Below are positions 25,091 to 33,723 of a stretch of 43,195 nt of DNA, piece after piece. The stretch is from Paenibacillus massiliensis subsp. panacisoli DSM 21345 (GTDB taxonomy: Bacteria > Bacillota > Bacilli > Paenibacillales > Paenibacillaceae). The notes beneath the pieces were generated by a model. It saw only the letters and a program-made list of their open reading frames with translations, had not been told where the DNA came from and searched no databases. Position 1 is the stretch's first letter. Every line of letters begins with the position of its first letter. The stretch spans positions 1 to 43,195 of the forward strand of contig NZ_AUFO01000037.1 of the NCBI RefSeq assembly GCF_000426545.1, written 5' to 3'. The position numbers and the translations under genes are program-made.

Positions 25091-25791
25091 GTCTGCTGAA
25101 GATGGAGCAGGTGGAGGCTTATTACGGCGGTATACAGGCGCTCAAGGGCATCTCGCTAGTGGTGGAGCAGGGGGAGATCGTGACACTGATTGGCTCCAAC
25201 GGGGCGGGAAAGTCTACGACACTCAAGGCCATATGTGGGCAGGTTCAGACGAAAGGTAAGGTGATGTTTGGCGGGAGCGACATCACGTCCAAGCCGCCCT
25301 ACGGCATCGCATTGGAAGGGATTGCTCATGTACCGGAGGGGAGGCGGATTTTTCCCAAGCTGACCGTGAAGGAGAATCTGGAGATGGGCGCCTTTTCCGT
25401 AAAGGATAAGAAGCTGATTAAGGAGAGAATTGAGAAGGCGTTTGTCTATTTTCCACGCTTGAAGGAACGATTCAATCAGGCTGGCGGCACGATGAGTGGT
25501 GGCGAACAGCAGATGCTGGCGATTGCCCGCGGACTAATGATGGGCCCCAAGATATTGCTGCTTGATGAGCCTTCTATGGGGCTTGCTCCTGTGCTTGTGG
25601 ATCAAATATTCGAAATTATACAGGAGCTGAACGCTGAGGGAATGACGATCCTGCTGGTTGAGCAAAATGCTTACCATGCGCTTCAGATTGCGCATCGTGG
25701 ATATGTCATTCAGACGGGAGAGATTATACTGCAGGATGATGCTTCCCGCTTGCTGTCCAATCATCAAGTGAAGGAAGCGTATCTGGCCTGA
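25087..25791 (+). CDS. livF: Branched-chain amino acid ABC ATPase LivF
   Basis: The 234-residue ATPase has Walker A GSNGAGKSTTLKAICG, signature MSGGEQQMLAIARGL, Walker B LLLDEPSMGLAP and switch VEQNAYHAL. The N-terminal YYGGIQALKGISLVV is the LivF hallmark. It starts inside the livG stop. It is the last gene of the uptake operon; the downstream pairing around 25839-25905 is too weak for me to call a terminator. Confidence 0.95.
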   Translation: MSLLKMEQVEAYYGGIQALKGISLVVEQGEIVTLIGSNGAGKSTTLKAICGQVQTKGKVMFGGSDITSKPPYGIALEGIAHVPEGRRIFPKLTVKENLEMGAFSVKDKKLIKERIEKAFVYFPRLKERFNQAGGTMSGGEQQMLAIARGLMMGPKILLLDEPSMGLAPVLVDQIFEIIQELNAEGMTILLVEQNAYHALQIAHRGYVIQTGEIILQDDASRLLSNHQVKEAYLA

Positions 25792-26049
25792 TGGTTAACG
25801 GATATGGAATTGAATAGAGGTATCTTGATCAAAATCAGGCAGGTCCCCTTTTTACCGTCGTGCGTTATCGTAAGGCGGAAGGAAAGGGGTCTTTGCTTAC
25901 GATATGCTGCGAAAATATAGCATTGGATACAAGACCTGAAGCGATGTGATGGTGCAGATTGACGATTGTCGAACAAGGAAATATAATATAATTATTGTAA
26001 AAATTTGGTGCAATTCTCTCGTCAAATTCCGATTGGAGGTGTGATTCGT

Positions 26050-27459
26050 ATGGCTGAGACTACCACGATTCGTGACGAACTCAGGCAGCATCTGATAAGA
26101 CAAAACTATACATTGGAGCAGTTCGCCGAGATTAGTGGGATTAATCGGGGGACGCTTAGCTCCATCCTGAGTCTACATTCACCGCGTCCCATATCTGTCG
26201 GGCAATTGGATCGGATCACTGAGGGTATGGGACGCATGGAGGGTGACTTGTATGACGTCTATGTAGAGGAATGTCTGGTAGAGTTCGCACCACATTGGCG
26301 GAGAATTCGCCCATTCCTGCTACGCTGCGCAGAGCTTGGGAAGACAGCCTGTATTCACAGGGTGCTGAATCAACTGGCTGATGATTTGTCCTACATTCCA
26401 GGAATTTTCGAGACGGCAGAGCAGATGTATCAGGGGCAGCTGTATAGCGCGTCGGCAGTGCTCTATGAATGCATTGCCGAGAGCGAGCGGTATGCTCACT
26501 CCGAGAGGCTGGCCACTAGCCATTACCGTCTCTTCGTCATCGCCTGCAAGCTTCAGGGCAATGCAGCGGACGAGACGATTCGCTTCATGCCATACCGGAC
26601 CAAGCTGCCTGAGAGCTATGCTGTAGATGCCTTACTGATGCTATGTCAGCAATTTGCCATGACGGATCGCTGGACTGACGTCTATGCGATAGCGAGTGAA
26701 CTGGAACAGTTAGCAGGGACTATGCTGCACAATCCCCGTGAACGAAAAGAATTTGGACAAACATTGTTGCAGGAGAAGGAGCTTCAGCCGCTAATCGTCT
26801 ACTATGGGCAAAGTCTGTTCTATCGTGGAATTGCAGCGGAGCAGCAAGGGAGGCTGGATGAGGCGCGGAGCTGCATTCAGGCTTACCAGGAGCTTAGCGG
26901 GCTTGAAGAGCTGGATGAATGTGGATTTCAGGAAGCGCAGCAGTTGGTTCGACAGGCGCAGAAGCACCTGTATATGCTGGAGCTACGTAGCGGTAATGTG
27001 ATGCTGATTACGGAATATGCTGAATTCCTGGCAGGAGGGGAGCCTGCGGAGCTTATGGAAGGGCTGCTGTTGCTGGTGCAGACGGCCATCGCTCATCGGA
27101 TCTGCATCGATAAGCAGTTAGCGCTACTGCTGGTCGATATGGAGTTTGGTAGTCATGCTGGTGAAGGACAAGCGTGTGGTAGTCTGGGAAAAGCTCAATA
27201 TGCTCGCTTCTGCTACTATTATGGCATCTATTTGCTTAGCAGCAGACGCTATACCCTCGGCTTGAACTATAATCTGCTTAGCCTCCAGCGTTCGCTAGAG
27301 CTGAATCAGACGGAACAATTAGTATTATGCATGGCCTTGTTCGAGGAATATCGTAGCGAGGCAACAGTAGCGCAGCGTGAGCAGTTCGAATTGCTCTGCA
27401 AAAATGTACTGCGTCAGACAGAGCGGACGATCCCGGCTGCCTTAGAAGCCTTGGCATGA
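26050..27459 (+). CDS. HTH regulator with long helical repeat domain
   Basis: The 469-residue protein starts with a Cro/C1-like helix-turn-helix: LEQFAEISGINRGTLSSILS at about residues 20-39. The rest is almost entirely helical with regularly spaced Tyr, Ala and Leu, for example LYSASAVLYECIAESERYAH and GIAAEQQGRLDEARSCIQAY. These look like TPR-type helical pairs. This architecture resembles RRNPP receptors (PlcR, Rgg, AimR) that bind secreted peptides, and that is an inference from layout. GGAGG lies 11 bases before ATG 26050. No convincing pheromone gene follows, because a terminator starts 6 bases after the stop. Its targets could include the adjacent liv operon. Confidence 0.8.
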   Translation: MAETTTIRDELRQHLIRQNYTLEQFAEISGINRGTLSSILSLHSPRPISVGQLDRITEGMGRMEGDLYDVYVEECLVEFAPHWRRIRPFLLRCAELGKTACIHRVLNQLADDLSYIPGIFETAEQMYQGQLYSASAVLYECIAESERYAHSERLATSHYRLFVIACKLQGNAADETIRFMPYRTKLPESYAVDALLMLCQQFAMTDRWTDVYAIASELEQLAGTMLHNPRERKEFGQTLLQEKELQPLIVYYGQSLFYRGIAAEQQGRLDEARSCIQAYQELSGLEELDECGFQEAQQLVRQAQKHLYMLELRSGNVMLITEYAEFLAGGEPAELMEGLLLLVQTAIAHRICIDKQLALLLVDMEFGSHAGEGQACGSLGKAQYARFCYYYGIYLLSSRRYTLGLNYNLLSLQRSLELNQTEQLVLCMALFEEYRSEATVAQREQFELLCKNVLRQTERTIPAALEALA

Positions 27460-27464
27460 ATCTT

Positions 27465-27490
27465 ACACGCTTTATTGAGCGTGTTTTTTT
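27465..27490 (+). terminator. Intrinsic terminator
   Basis: ACACGCT (27465-27471) pairs with AGCGTGT (27478-27484), followed by TTTTTT. It ends the HTH regulator transcript immediately after its stop. Confidence 0.88.
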
Positions 27491-27620
27491 AATCAAGCGG
27501 TCTCAACCCTCTGATGCTGCGGAAATTGCTATCAATGAAAGTAGTGCAAGAATCATTAAGGGAACGGGCAAAAGGACAGCTCACAAAAGTCTGTCCCATG
27601 CCTGTTTTTATTTAACTGCA

Positions 27621-27670
27621 AATCTATAAAGATCTATAAAAATCTACGCAAGTCTACGCAAATCTATTGC
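27621..27670. repeat. Five-copy 10-bp tandem repeat
   Basis: Five consecutive 10-base units (AATCTATAAA, GATCTATAAA, AATCTACGCA, AGTCTACGCA, AATCTATTGC) lie in the 329-base gap between the convergent regulator and ald. All share ATCTA or GTCTA at the same position, exactly one DNA turn apart. The rest of the gap (27491-27788) holds no gene that I can support. Confidence 0.75.
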
Positions 27671-27788
27671 AAGTCAACTTCTAGATTAGTGCCCCATAAC
27701 CGCCTAATAATTGGACAGGCTTAGCCATCTCAAGAGTTCTTTGATGCTTTATTTAGAGAAGGATCGATCTTACTGGGGGAGCTGTGGT

Positions 27789-28940
27789 CTATCGAACGGA
27801 AGAGGCCTGCTCTGTTGGTGCCTGCGTTGCCAAAGCCTCCTCTACGGACATATAGTTATATCCCAGATCCCGGGCTACAGCCTGATAGGTGATAAAGCCG
27901 TTCAACGCATTGGTCCCACTGCGAATGGCTGCATTACTGCGAATGGCTTGCTCGGCGCCCAGATCAGCAATGCGTATGGCGAAGGGCATTGTGGCATTGG
28001 TCAGTGCCAATGTGGAGGTCTGAGGGACGGCTCCCGGCATATTTGCGACAGCATAATGGAGGACGCCATGCTTCACATACGTAGGGGCGTCATGAGTAGT
28101 GATATGGTCGATTGTCTCTACGATTCCACCTTGATCAATGGCTACGTCTACGATGACAGAGCCAGGCTTCATCGTCTTCACCATCGCTTCAGTCACCAGC
28201 CTGGGTGCTTTGGCTCCCGGGATCAGTACAGCTCCAATCAACAGATCAGCCTCTGCCACGGCAGTGGCAATATTGGAAGGCGTGGATGCGAGTGTGCGTA
28301 TATGTGTACCAAAGATATCATCCAGCTGACGTAGACGAGGCAGACTCAAATCCAGCATCGTAACATCTGCGCCGAGGCCAATAGCCATCTTGGCAGCATG
28401 TGTACCCACGACCCCGCCGCCAATAATCGTTACCTTTCCTCTCGACACCCCCGGAACACCGGATAATAGAATGCCTTTGCCGCCCTTAGGCTTCTCCAGC
28501 AGCTGTGCTCCAATCTGCACGGACATGCGTCCGGCGACCTCACTCATGGGGGTCAGCAGTGGCAGACTGTCATTCACCTCTATAGTCTCATAGGCGATAG
28601 CCGTCACTTTGTGATCCGTAAGGGCTTTGGCCAGAGCAGGCTCGGCCGCCAGATGCAAATAGGTGAATAAAATGAGTCCTGGGCGAAAATATTCATATTC
28701 GCTTGACAGAGGCTCCTTCACCTTCATGATCATATCAGCACGTGACCATACCTCGGCTGCGTCATGAATGAGGGAGGCTCCTACTGCCTCATATTCGGGA
28801 TCAGAGAAGCCACTGCCCGCACCAGCTGTACACTCGATCAGTACGGTATGTCCATACTGCACCAGCTGTGCAGCCCCCGCTGGAGTAAGGGCTACACGAT
28901 TTTCATTGTTTTTGATTTCTTTGGGAACGCCAATAATCAT
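27789..28940 (-). CDS. ald: Alanine dehydrogenase
   Basis: The 383-residue enzyme deaminates L-alanine to pyruvate and ammonia with NAD, which feeds carbon metabolism and in spore formers supports sporulation. The start MIIGVPKEIKNNENRVALTP is diagnostic. KVKEP and TYLHLA carry the substrate-binding Lys and catalytic His; the Rossmann fold shows IIGGGVVGTHAAKMAIGLGA; VDVAIDQGG carries the catalytic Asp. Length and motifs are normal. It is transcribed away from the PucR-type regulator, the arrangement known for AdeR-ald type pairs, which suggests control by that protein. The C-terminus has a slightly longer Ala/Thr/Gln tail than usual. Confidence 0.95.
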   Translation of the reverse strand: MIIGVPKEIKNNENRVALTPAGAAQLVQYGHTVLIECTAGAGSGFSDPEYEAVGASLIHDAAEVWSRADMIMKVKEPLSSEYEYFRPGLILFTYLHLAAEPALAKALTDHKVTAIAYETIEVNDSLPLLTPMSEVAGRMSVQIGAQLLEKPKGGKGILLSGVPGVSRGKVTIIGGGVVGTHAAKMAIGLGADVTMLDLSLPRLRQLDDIFGTHIRTLASTPSNIATAVAEADLLIGAVLIPGAKAPRLVTEAMVKTMKPGSVIVDVAIDQGGIVETIDHITTHDAPTYVKHGVLHYAVANMPGAVPQTSTLALTNATMPFAIRIADLGAEQAIRSNAAIRSGTNALNGFITYQAVARDLGYNYMSVEEALATQAPTEQASSVR

Positions 28941-29201
28941 AATCCAATCACCTCATTCATAAAATGGCATGCAGGTTGTACATTTCCTTTCATCCCGATG
29001 GTGTCTTCGTTCGTAGTTGTTTAGACCCGTTCTTCATAGTAAGTGTTAGATTTACTGTCAGTTTACTAGTCTCTGTTCCGGTTGGCACTATACATTCTGT
29101 CAATGGATTTACAGTGTGGGCGTTACTTTTTGTTGAATTATCCAGTGCGATGCCGTAAAATCCTCTTGTAATGTGAACTAATATCACATAAGGGGGTCGT
29201 T
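28941..29201. promoter_or_regulatory. Divergent ald/regulator control region
   Basis: The 261-base region should contain both promoters and the activator site. A palindrome TGTGA-7 bases-TCACA lies at 29172-29188, just before the regulator's ribosome binding site, where it could serve autoregulation. I found no clear -35/-10 pair. Confidence 0.45.
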
Positions 29202-30869
29202 ATGAACGGGAAAGATACATTTACCATCGCAGATCTGCTGAAGAGACCCGTATTCCAGCGAGCGGTTCTGGTCGCTGGAATCCAGGGCGTGCAGCGCACC
29301 GTCGGTTGGGTGCATGTACTGGAGATTACCCATGTATCTCCGTTCGTAAGCCGGCATGATCTTATATTATCTACGGGTCTTTGGATGAAGCGTGATGAGA
29401 AGGAACGAATTGAGTACATGGAGCAATTGATTCGTCAAGGAGCGGCAGGCTTATGCGTGGAGTTTGGCACGACTATTGATACGATTCCCGAAGAAATTCT
29501 GTCGCTTGCCAATGCACATCAGCTACCGATTATTGTATTTGAGCAGCCTGTGAGATTTGTTGAGATCACTCAGGATATCCACTCCCTTCTTATTAACCGT
29601 CACCACCTGCTACTGCAGGATCTGGAGAGCTTCTCGCGAAAGCTACAGACAGAGACCCTGCGTAGCTCTGATATGACAGCAATCCTTCGTCTGCTTCAGG
29701 AATATGTGTCACGGCAGGTTGTCTATATGTCCACTATTGATGGGAACCGTTTTGTCCCTTCTATTCATGCAAGGCTTGCCGAACGTCTGGAACAGCTATA
29801 TTCACAGGAGGTAGAGGGGGCTTTGGGGTCGGATCGGGAAGCGCACTCCGTATTCAGGCTTAACGAGCATACATCCATCCTGTTCTCCCCTGTAGTCTGC
29901 TTCGGTCAAGTATTCTCGGCTGTCGGCATCTTCATTCAAGCGGATGAGACTCTGAAGGAGTCGATGTCACTGCTTCTGGATCATACGTCAAGGGCGGCTG
30001 CCACACTGGTGCTGCGCACACAGTTCTTGGAGGAACGAACCCTTCGCAATCAGAATGAGCTGATTCAGGATCTGCTTCATAGGAGAATTGCTAATGAAGA
30101 GCAGGCTCAGAGTCGGATGGGATTACGTCTCTTGACGAAAGGGCAGTATTGGTTCACAGCGGGCATGATCGAGGTAGAGCATCTGCGCAAGGACATTAGC
30201 CAGGTGCGTAGAGAGGCCGTACACCAGGATCTCCTGGTGCTGTTGCGTTCCTTGCTCAAGAAGCTGAACTTGCACGGGCAGATTATGGCCAAGGGGAATC
30301 AGGTCTACTTGCTGTGCACAAGAGAGGCGCTTACCCCCAAATCAATTGTGCACATTCGCGAAGTGTTAGCTCAATTGATTCAGGGTATGCGCAATTATGC
30401 AGAGAAGCAGCTGGAAGGAGTTCGAATCCATGCAGGCTTTGGCCGCAGCAGATCTCGTGCACTGGAGGCGAATCAGGGCTTTGAGGAAGCCTATCAGGTG
30501 ATTGAGATCGCCCGAAGCGTGAAGGGAAAGCGAAATGTATTGTTCTATGAACAGCTTGGGATCTATCAGCTTCTGAAGGCAATTCCACGCAACCCTTTTT
30601 TGACAATGTTCGTAGAGGATCATATCGGCGAGTTGATCGCTTACGATCTGGAGCACCATATGCAGCTTATGGATACGCTGGAGATGTACCTCAATTGCTC
30701 TGGCTCCAAGCAAGATACCGCTGATCGGCTATTCATCCATCGGCAGACCCTCTACAATCGCTTGTCCAAAATCCAGGAAATTCTCGGTGAAGGCTACATG
30801 GAGGCGGATAAACGACGCTGTCTAGAGATGGCGCTGCTCGCTCATCGAATGCTCCAAGGTGAAAGCTGA
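29202..30869 (+). CDS. PucR-family regulator, AdeR-like
   Basis: The 555-residue protein has the PucR layout: an N-terminal purine catabolism regulator-type domain (about 1-125, with LLKRPVFQRAVLVAGIQGVQ), a central GGDEF-like CdaR region and a C-terminal HTH_30 helix-turn-helix (DTADRLFIHRQTLYNRLSKI, about 518-537). In Bacillus subtilis the PucR-type AdeR activates ald in response to alanine. The divergent position beside ald strongly suggests the same role here. AGGGGGT precedes ATG 29202. I leave the gene symbol empty because the family is large and identity is by position. Confidence 0.87.
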   Translation: MNGKDTFTIADLLKRPVFQRAVLVAGIQGVQRTVGWVHVLEITHVSPFVSRHDLILSTGLWMKRDEKERIEYMEQLIRQGAAGLCVEFGTTIDTIPEEILSLANAHQLPIIVFEQPVRFVEITQDIHSLLINRHHLLLQDLESFSRKLQTETLRSSDMTAILRLLQEYVSRQVVYMSTIDGNRFVPSIHARLAERLEQLYSQEVEGALGSDREAHSVFRLNEHTSILFSPVVCFGQVFSAVGIFIQADETLKESMSLLLDHTSRAAATLVLRTQFLEERTLRNQNELIQDLLHRRIANEEQAQSRMGLRLLTKGQYWFTAGMIEVEHLRKDISQVRREAVHQDLLVLLRSLLKKLNLHGQIMAKGNQVYLLCTREALTPKSIVHIREVLAQLIQGMRNYAEKQLEGVRIHAGFGRSRSRALEANQGFEEAYQVIEIARSVKGKRNVLFYEQLGIYQLLKAIPRNPFLTMFVEDHIGELIAYDLEHHMQLMDTLEMYLNCSGSKQDTADRLFIHRQTLYNRLSKIQEILGEGYMEADKRRCLEMALLAHRMLQGES

Positions 30870-31014
30870 ATCGTACTAATTAGGACCAAGGACCCTGTCG
30901 TATGTAAGTGTTTACTCTCTTTAAGGCTGATTTACAAATGCAGCTAACATTGAGATAATAGGAGGGAAATTATTACTGGCATTGTAAAATGTTCATTAGG
31001 GAGGAGAAATCGCA

Positions 31015-32523
31015 TTGAAGATTAAAAAGTGGCTTGCAGCTCCGTTGGTGCTGTTATTGATCGTCTTGACGGGGTGTCAGGCGGTAGGTGGTCTGGATGT
31101 GAACAAGGCTCTGTTAGGGAGCATTGATGTAAAGAGCTCGGAATCTCGCTCGACAATCTCGTTACACTTGGAACCAGCAGCGGGAATCACGGCCGGGGAT
31201 AAGGAAATTATTGATCTTATTAATTCCATCAGTCTGTCCTTTGATGAAGTGAAGGCTCAGTCCCAGGAGGTAGCTTCTGCCAAAGGGGTGCTGGCTGTTC
31301 AAGATGTCCGTCTTCCATTCGAGATGGCTGTGGATACGCAAGGTGTAACTGTGCTGGTTGAGGGGGCCAAGAAGCCACTATACATACCTATGACGCAGGA
31401 CCCTATGCTGGCTGAGCTGGGATTGAATCAGAAGGAGTTCCAGGAACAAATCGTTGAGCTGGTGAAGGATGCGGCTGGTCTGTTCGTTGAGCACGCTCCG
31501 AATCCATCCAAAATCACCGTTCAATCTGTGAACGAAGAGGTATACGGTGAGAAGCTGCAACTGACCAAGCTGCAGGCAGAGATCAGTGCCGAAGAGGCTG
31601 TTAAGCTTGTTAAGCCGATGCTGGAAAGCCTGTCCAAGGATGAGACAGGGCTGAAAGAGCTCATCGGTCAAGTGCTGGAGGTTGCATCCAGCGTAACTGC
31701 ATCAATGGGCGAAGAGGTTACGGAAGGTCCTCTGCTGCAATACCGTACAGACAAACAAGCGGGAATTGACGCAGCTTATGCTGAGGTGAAGACGGTTCTG
31801 GATGAACTGATTCAACAATATGACGCAGGTGTGACCCTGATGTATGCCCAAGTACCTGAACTCAAGACGGTATTGGGACCGAACACGAAGCTGAGCACTG
31901 AGCTGTACTTTGACAACAACCTGAACATCCGCAAGGATCGGACGGAGTTGGTCGTAGCTCTGCCTGCTAACCAGGGGGTTCCGATCTCATCTGCAAGCCT
32001 TGTTAGCGAGAATGAAATCTGGAATGTGAATGGTGCAGTAACCGCAGCCAAAATTGATACCTCTGCAGGTGTGATAACCCTGGAAGACAGCTCGTCAACA
32101 ACTCCAGGCAGCATGCTCCGCAATTTTGACAGCAATTCCTACATCTATTCTTTGCTGAAGGATACGATGAAGATCACCCAGAAGTATGGCTACTACTACC
32201 CAGAAGAAGAATATGGGGTAATTAACCGCAATGGCACGAACCTCGTGTCGGTTCGGGATCTGGCTTATACTTTCGATGCTGATCTGAAATGGGATGCAGA
32301 TGCCAAGGCAGTTCTGATGACTGATGATATTACTGGAACGGTCATTAGTCTGAAGAATGGAGCGAAGGAGATCATCGTTGATGGTCAAACCATTGCTCTG
32401 CCGACACCAATCTACACCGATAAGAATGGTGACATGTACATTCCGATTCGCCAAGGAGCACAGGCATTGGGAGCTACCCTGGAGATCGATGAGGATGGCA
32501 TGATGATTCTGGAGCGTAAATAA
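31015..32523 (+). CDS. Lipoprotein with C-terminal copper amine oxidase-N-like domain
   Basis: The 502-residue protein begins with a signal peptide ending in lipobox LTGC (PLVLLLIVLTGCQAV). The long central part (about 30-390) is an unrecognised domain rich in Glu, Leu and Val. The final 115 residues, with VSVRDLAYTFDADLKWDADA and MYIPIRQGAQALGATLEID, fit the copper amine oxidase N-terminal-like fold that many Paenibacillus surface proteins carry. It does not imply oxidase activity. The TTG start is preceded by GGGAGGAG. The gene is monocistronic, closed by a terminator at 32567. It is probably attached to the outer face of the membrane and binds cell-wall components; that is inference. Confidence 0.8.
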   Translation: MKIKKWLAAPLVLLLIVLTGCQAVGGLDVNKALLGSIDVKSSESRSTISLHLEPAAGITAGDKEIIDLINSISLSFDEVKAQSQEVASAKGVLAVQDVRLPFEMAVDTQGVTVLVEGAKKPLYIPMTQDPMLAELGLNQKEFQEQIVELVKDAAGLFVEHAPNPSKITVQSVNEEVYGEKLQLTKLQAEISAEEAVKLVKPMLESLSKDETGLKELIGQVLEVASSVTASMGEEVTEGPLLQYRTDKQAGIDAAYAEVKTVLDELIQQYDAGVTLMYAQVPELKTVLGPNTKLSTELYFDNNLNIRKDRTELVVALPANQGVPISSASLVSENEIWNVNGAVTAAKIDTSAGVITLEDSSSTTPGSMLRNFDSNSYIYSLLKDTMKITQKYGYYYPEEEYGVINRNGTNLVSVRDLAYTFDADLKWDADAKAVLMTDDITGTVISLKNGAKEIIVDGQTIALPTPIYTDKNGDMYIPIRQGAQALGATLEIDEDGMMILERK

Positions 32524-32566
32524 CCGTTGATGTACTACAGTATAGCTGTACTATAGTATAATAGAG

Positions 32567-32606
32567 GGCGGCTCGGACAGAGAACTTCTGTCTGGGCTGC
32601 CTTTTT
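32567..32606 (+). terminator. Intrinsic terminator
   Basis: A 15-bp stem with some G-T pairs (GGCGGCTCGGACAGA with TCTGTCTGGGCTGCC) is followed by five T. It separates the lipoprotein from the nuclease gene. Confidence 0.85.
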
Positions 32607-32646
32607 CGTCGTATGAACACTGACTTTTGCGAGAGGAGAGGTTGTT

Positions 32647-33567
32647 GTGGTCATGTACCCGCCTTGGTCCTATTCCCAGTCCAGAGCGAATATGTTCAAT
32701 GAGTGTCTTCGCAAGTATTACTATCACTATTACGGCTCGCACAATGGCTGGAATCCGGAGCAGTCCACCCCAGAGCAGGTGAAGTTATATCGTCTCAAAC
32801 AGCTTAGCAACCTGTATCTGTGGTTCGGGGATCTCGCGCATCGAATGTGTCAGTCAGCTGTGCAGGCGCTTGATCAGGGCAAGCCAGTGCCTCGAACGGC
32901 CTTTCTACAGCAGGCGATGAAGGATATGCTCAATCAAGGCTATCAGGAGTCAAAGGATGTAGAGGCGTGGCTGTTGCAGCCCAAGCGCAGATTGATGCTT
33001 GCCGAAATGTATTACCAGGAAGAGGACAAGCTCCGCGAACGAATCATGGTGATTAAGGAGCGCCTTGGGGCGGTCATTCAGCATCTATATACCTCCGAGA
33101 CTTGGTCTGAGCTGCAGCGGAGTGGAAGCCAGATTGTAGAGGTGGAGAAGTGGGACACCATGCTGCTGCATGAGACAAAGACGTTTGTGAAGATGGATCT
33201 GCTGTATCGGCGGAATGACGGTCGCATGATTATCGTGGACTGGAAGACGGGCAAGAAAGAGGATTTCACAGATCAGCTCTATCTGTATGCTTCTTATGTA
33301 AGAGATACGTATAATCTTCCTCTACAGGACATAGAACTCCGTGTTGAATATCTGGCGACAGGTGAGCAGGAGACTTATCAGGCGACCAGCGAAGACATTC
33401 AGCGTGTAGAAATACAAGTGGGAAGAGACCTCGATGAGATGAAGTCGTGTCTGGATGATGAATACTACAATCGGCCCAAGCCTATGACGTATTTTACGCC
33501 AATGCCCTCAAGACGAGCCTGTGGAGGCTGTAATTTTCGGGAAGTCTGTGAATATCGCGTCTACTAA
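32647..33567 (+). CDS. Stand-alone Cas4/RecB-type PD-(D/E)XK nuclease with Fe-S cysteines
   Basis: The 306-residue protein opens with YSQSRANMFNECLRKYYYHY, the usual start of RecB-family nucleases, including the first cluster Cys (C20). The nuclease core shows KMDLLYRRNDGRMIIVDWKT (Asp, then Asp-Trp-Lys) followed by DQLYLYASYV. The C-terminus has CGGCNFREVC (C292, C295, C301), spaced CX2CX5C. Together with C20 this is the 4Fe-4S arrangement of Cas4, AddB and Dna2. No CRISPR array or other cas gene is in the window, so it is a solitary DNA-processing nuclease. The GTG start lies 8 bases after GAGAGGAG; ATG 32653 is also possible. Confidence 0.88.
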   Translation: MVMYPPWSYSQSRANMFNECLRKYYYHYYGSHNGWNPEQSTPEQVKLYRLKQLSNLYLWFGDLAHRMCQSAVQALDQGKPVPRTAFLQQAMKDMLNQGYQESKDVEAWLLQPKRRLMLAEMYYQEEDKLRERIMVIKERLGAVIQHLYTSETWSELQRSGSQIVEVEKWDTMLLHETKTFVKMDLLYRRNDGRMIIVDWKTGKKEDFTDQLYLYASYVRDTYNLPLQDIELRVEYLATGEQETYQATSEDIQRVEIQVGRDLDEMKSCLDDEYYNRPKPMTYFTPMPSRRACGGCNFREVCEYRVY

Positions 33568-33723
33568 CAAGCTATAAGACCCATATGAAGAAAATATCTC
33601 TGTATTCATAGGTCTTTAGACTCTCGTACTCAAGGCCCCTGCTATTATATGGTAGTGATATATATCACGCTAGCTTTATGGATGAAATGGTAAAATTATT
33701 CAATGACGATTCAAGGGGGCATC

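Noticed and set aside
25792..25910. Terminator after livF
   Set aside because: The CCCCTTTTT and AAAGGGG segments can pair but lie about 40 bases apart with no proper T-run after the stem.
27456..27629. 57-codon frame MNLTRFIERVFLIKRS overlapping the stop of the HTH regulator (ATGA), as a possible pheromone precursor
   Set aside because: The frame runs through a strong intrinsic terminator at 27465-27490, so most transcripts would stop inside it, and the later part has no pro-peptide character.
27711..28334. 207-codon plus-strand frame antisense to ald
   Set aside because: The ald gene on the minus strand has all family motifs; the plus-strand translation is Cys/Gly-rich shadow sequence.
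32521..32565. Promoter TTGATG...TATAAT before the nuclease gene
   Set aside because: The boxes are 24 bases apart (19 to the alternative TATAGT) and the intrinsic terminator would lie between this promoter and the gene.
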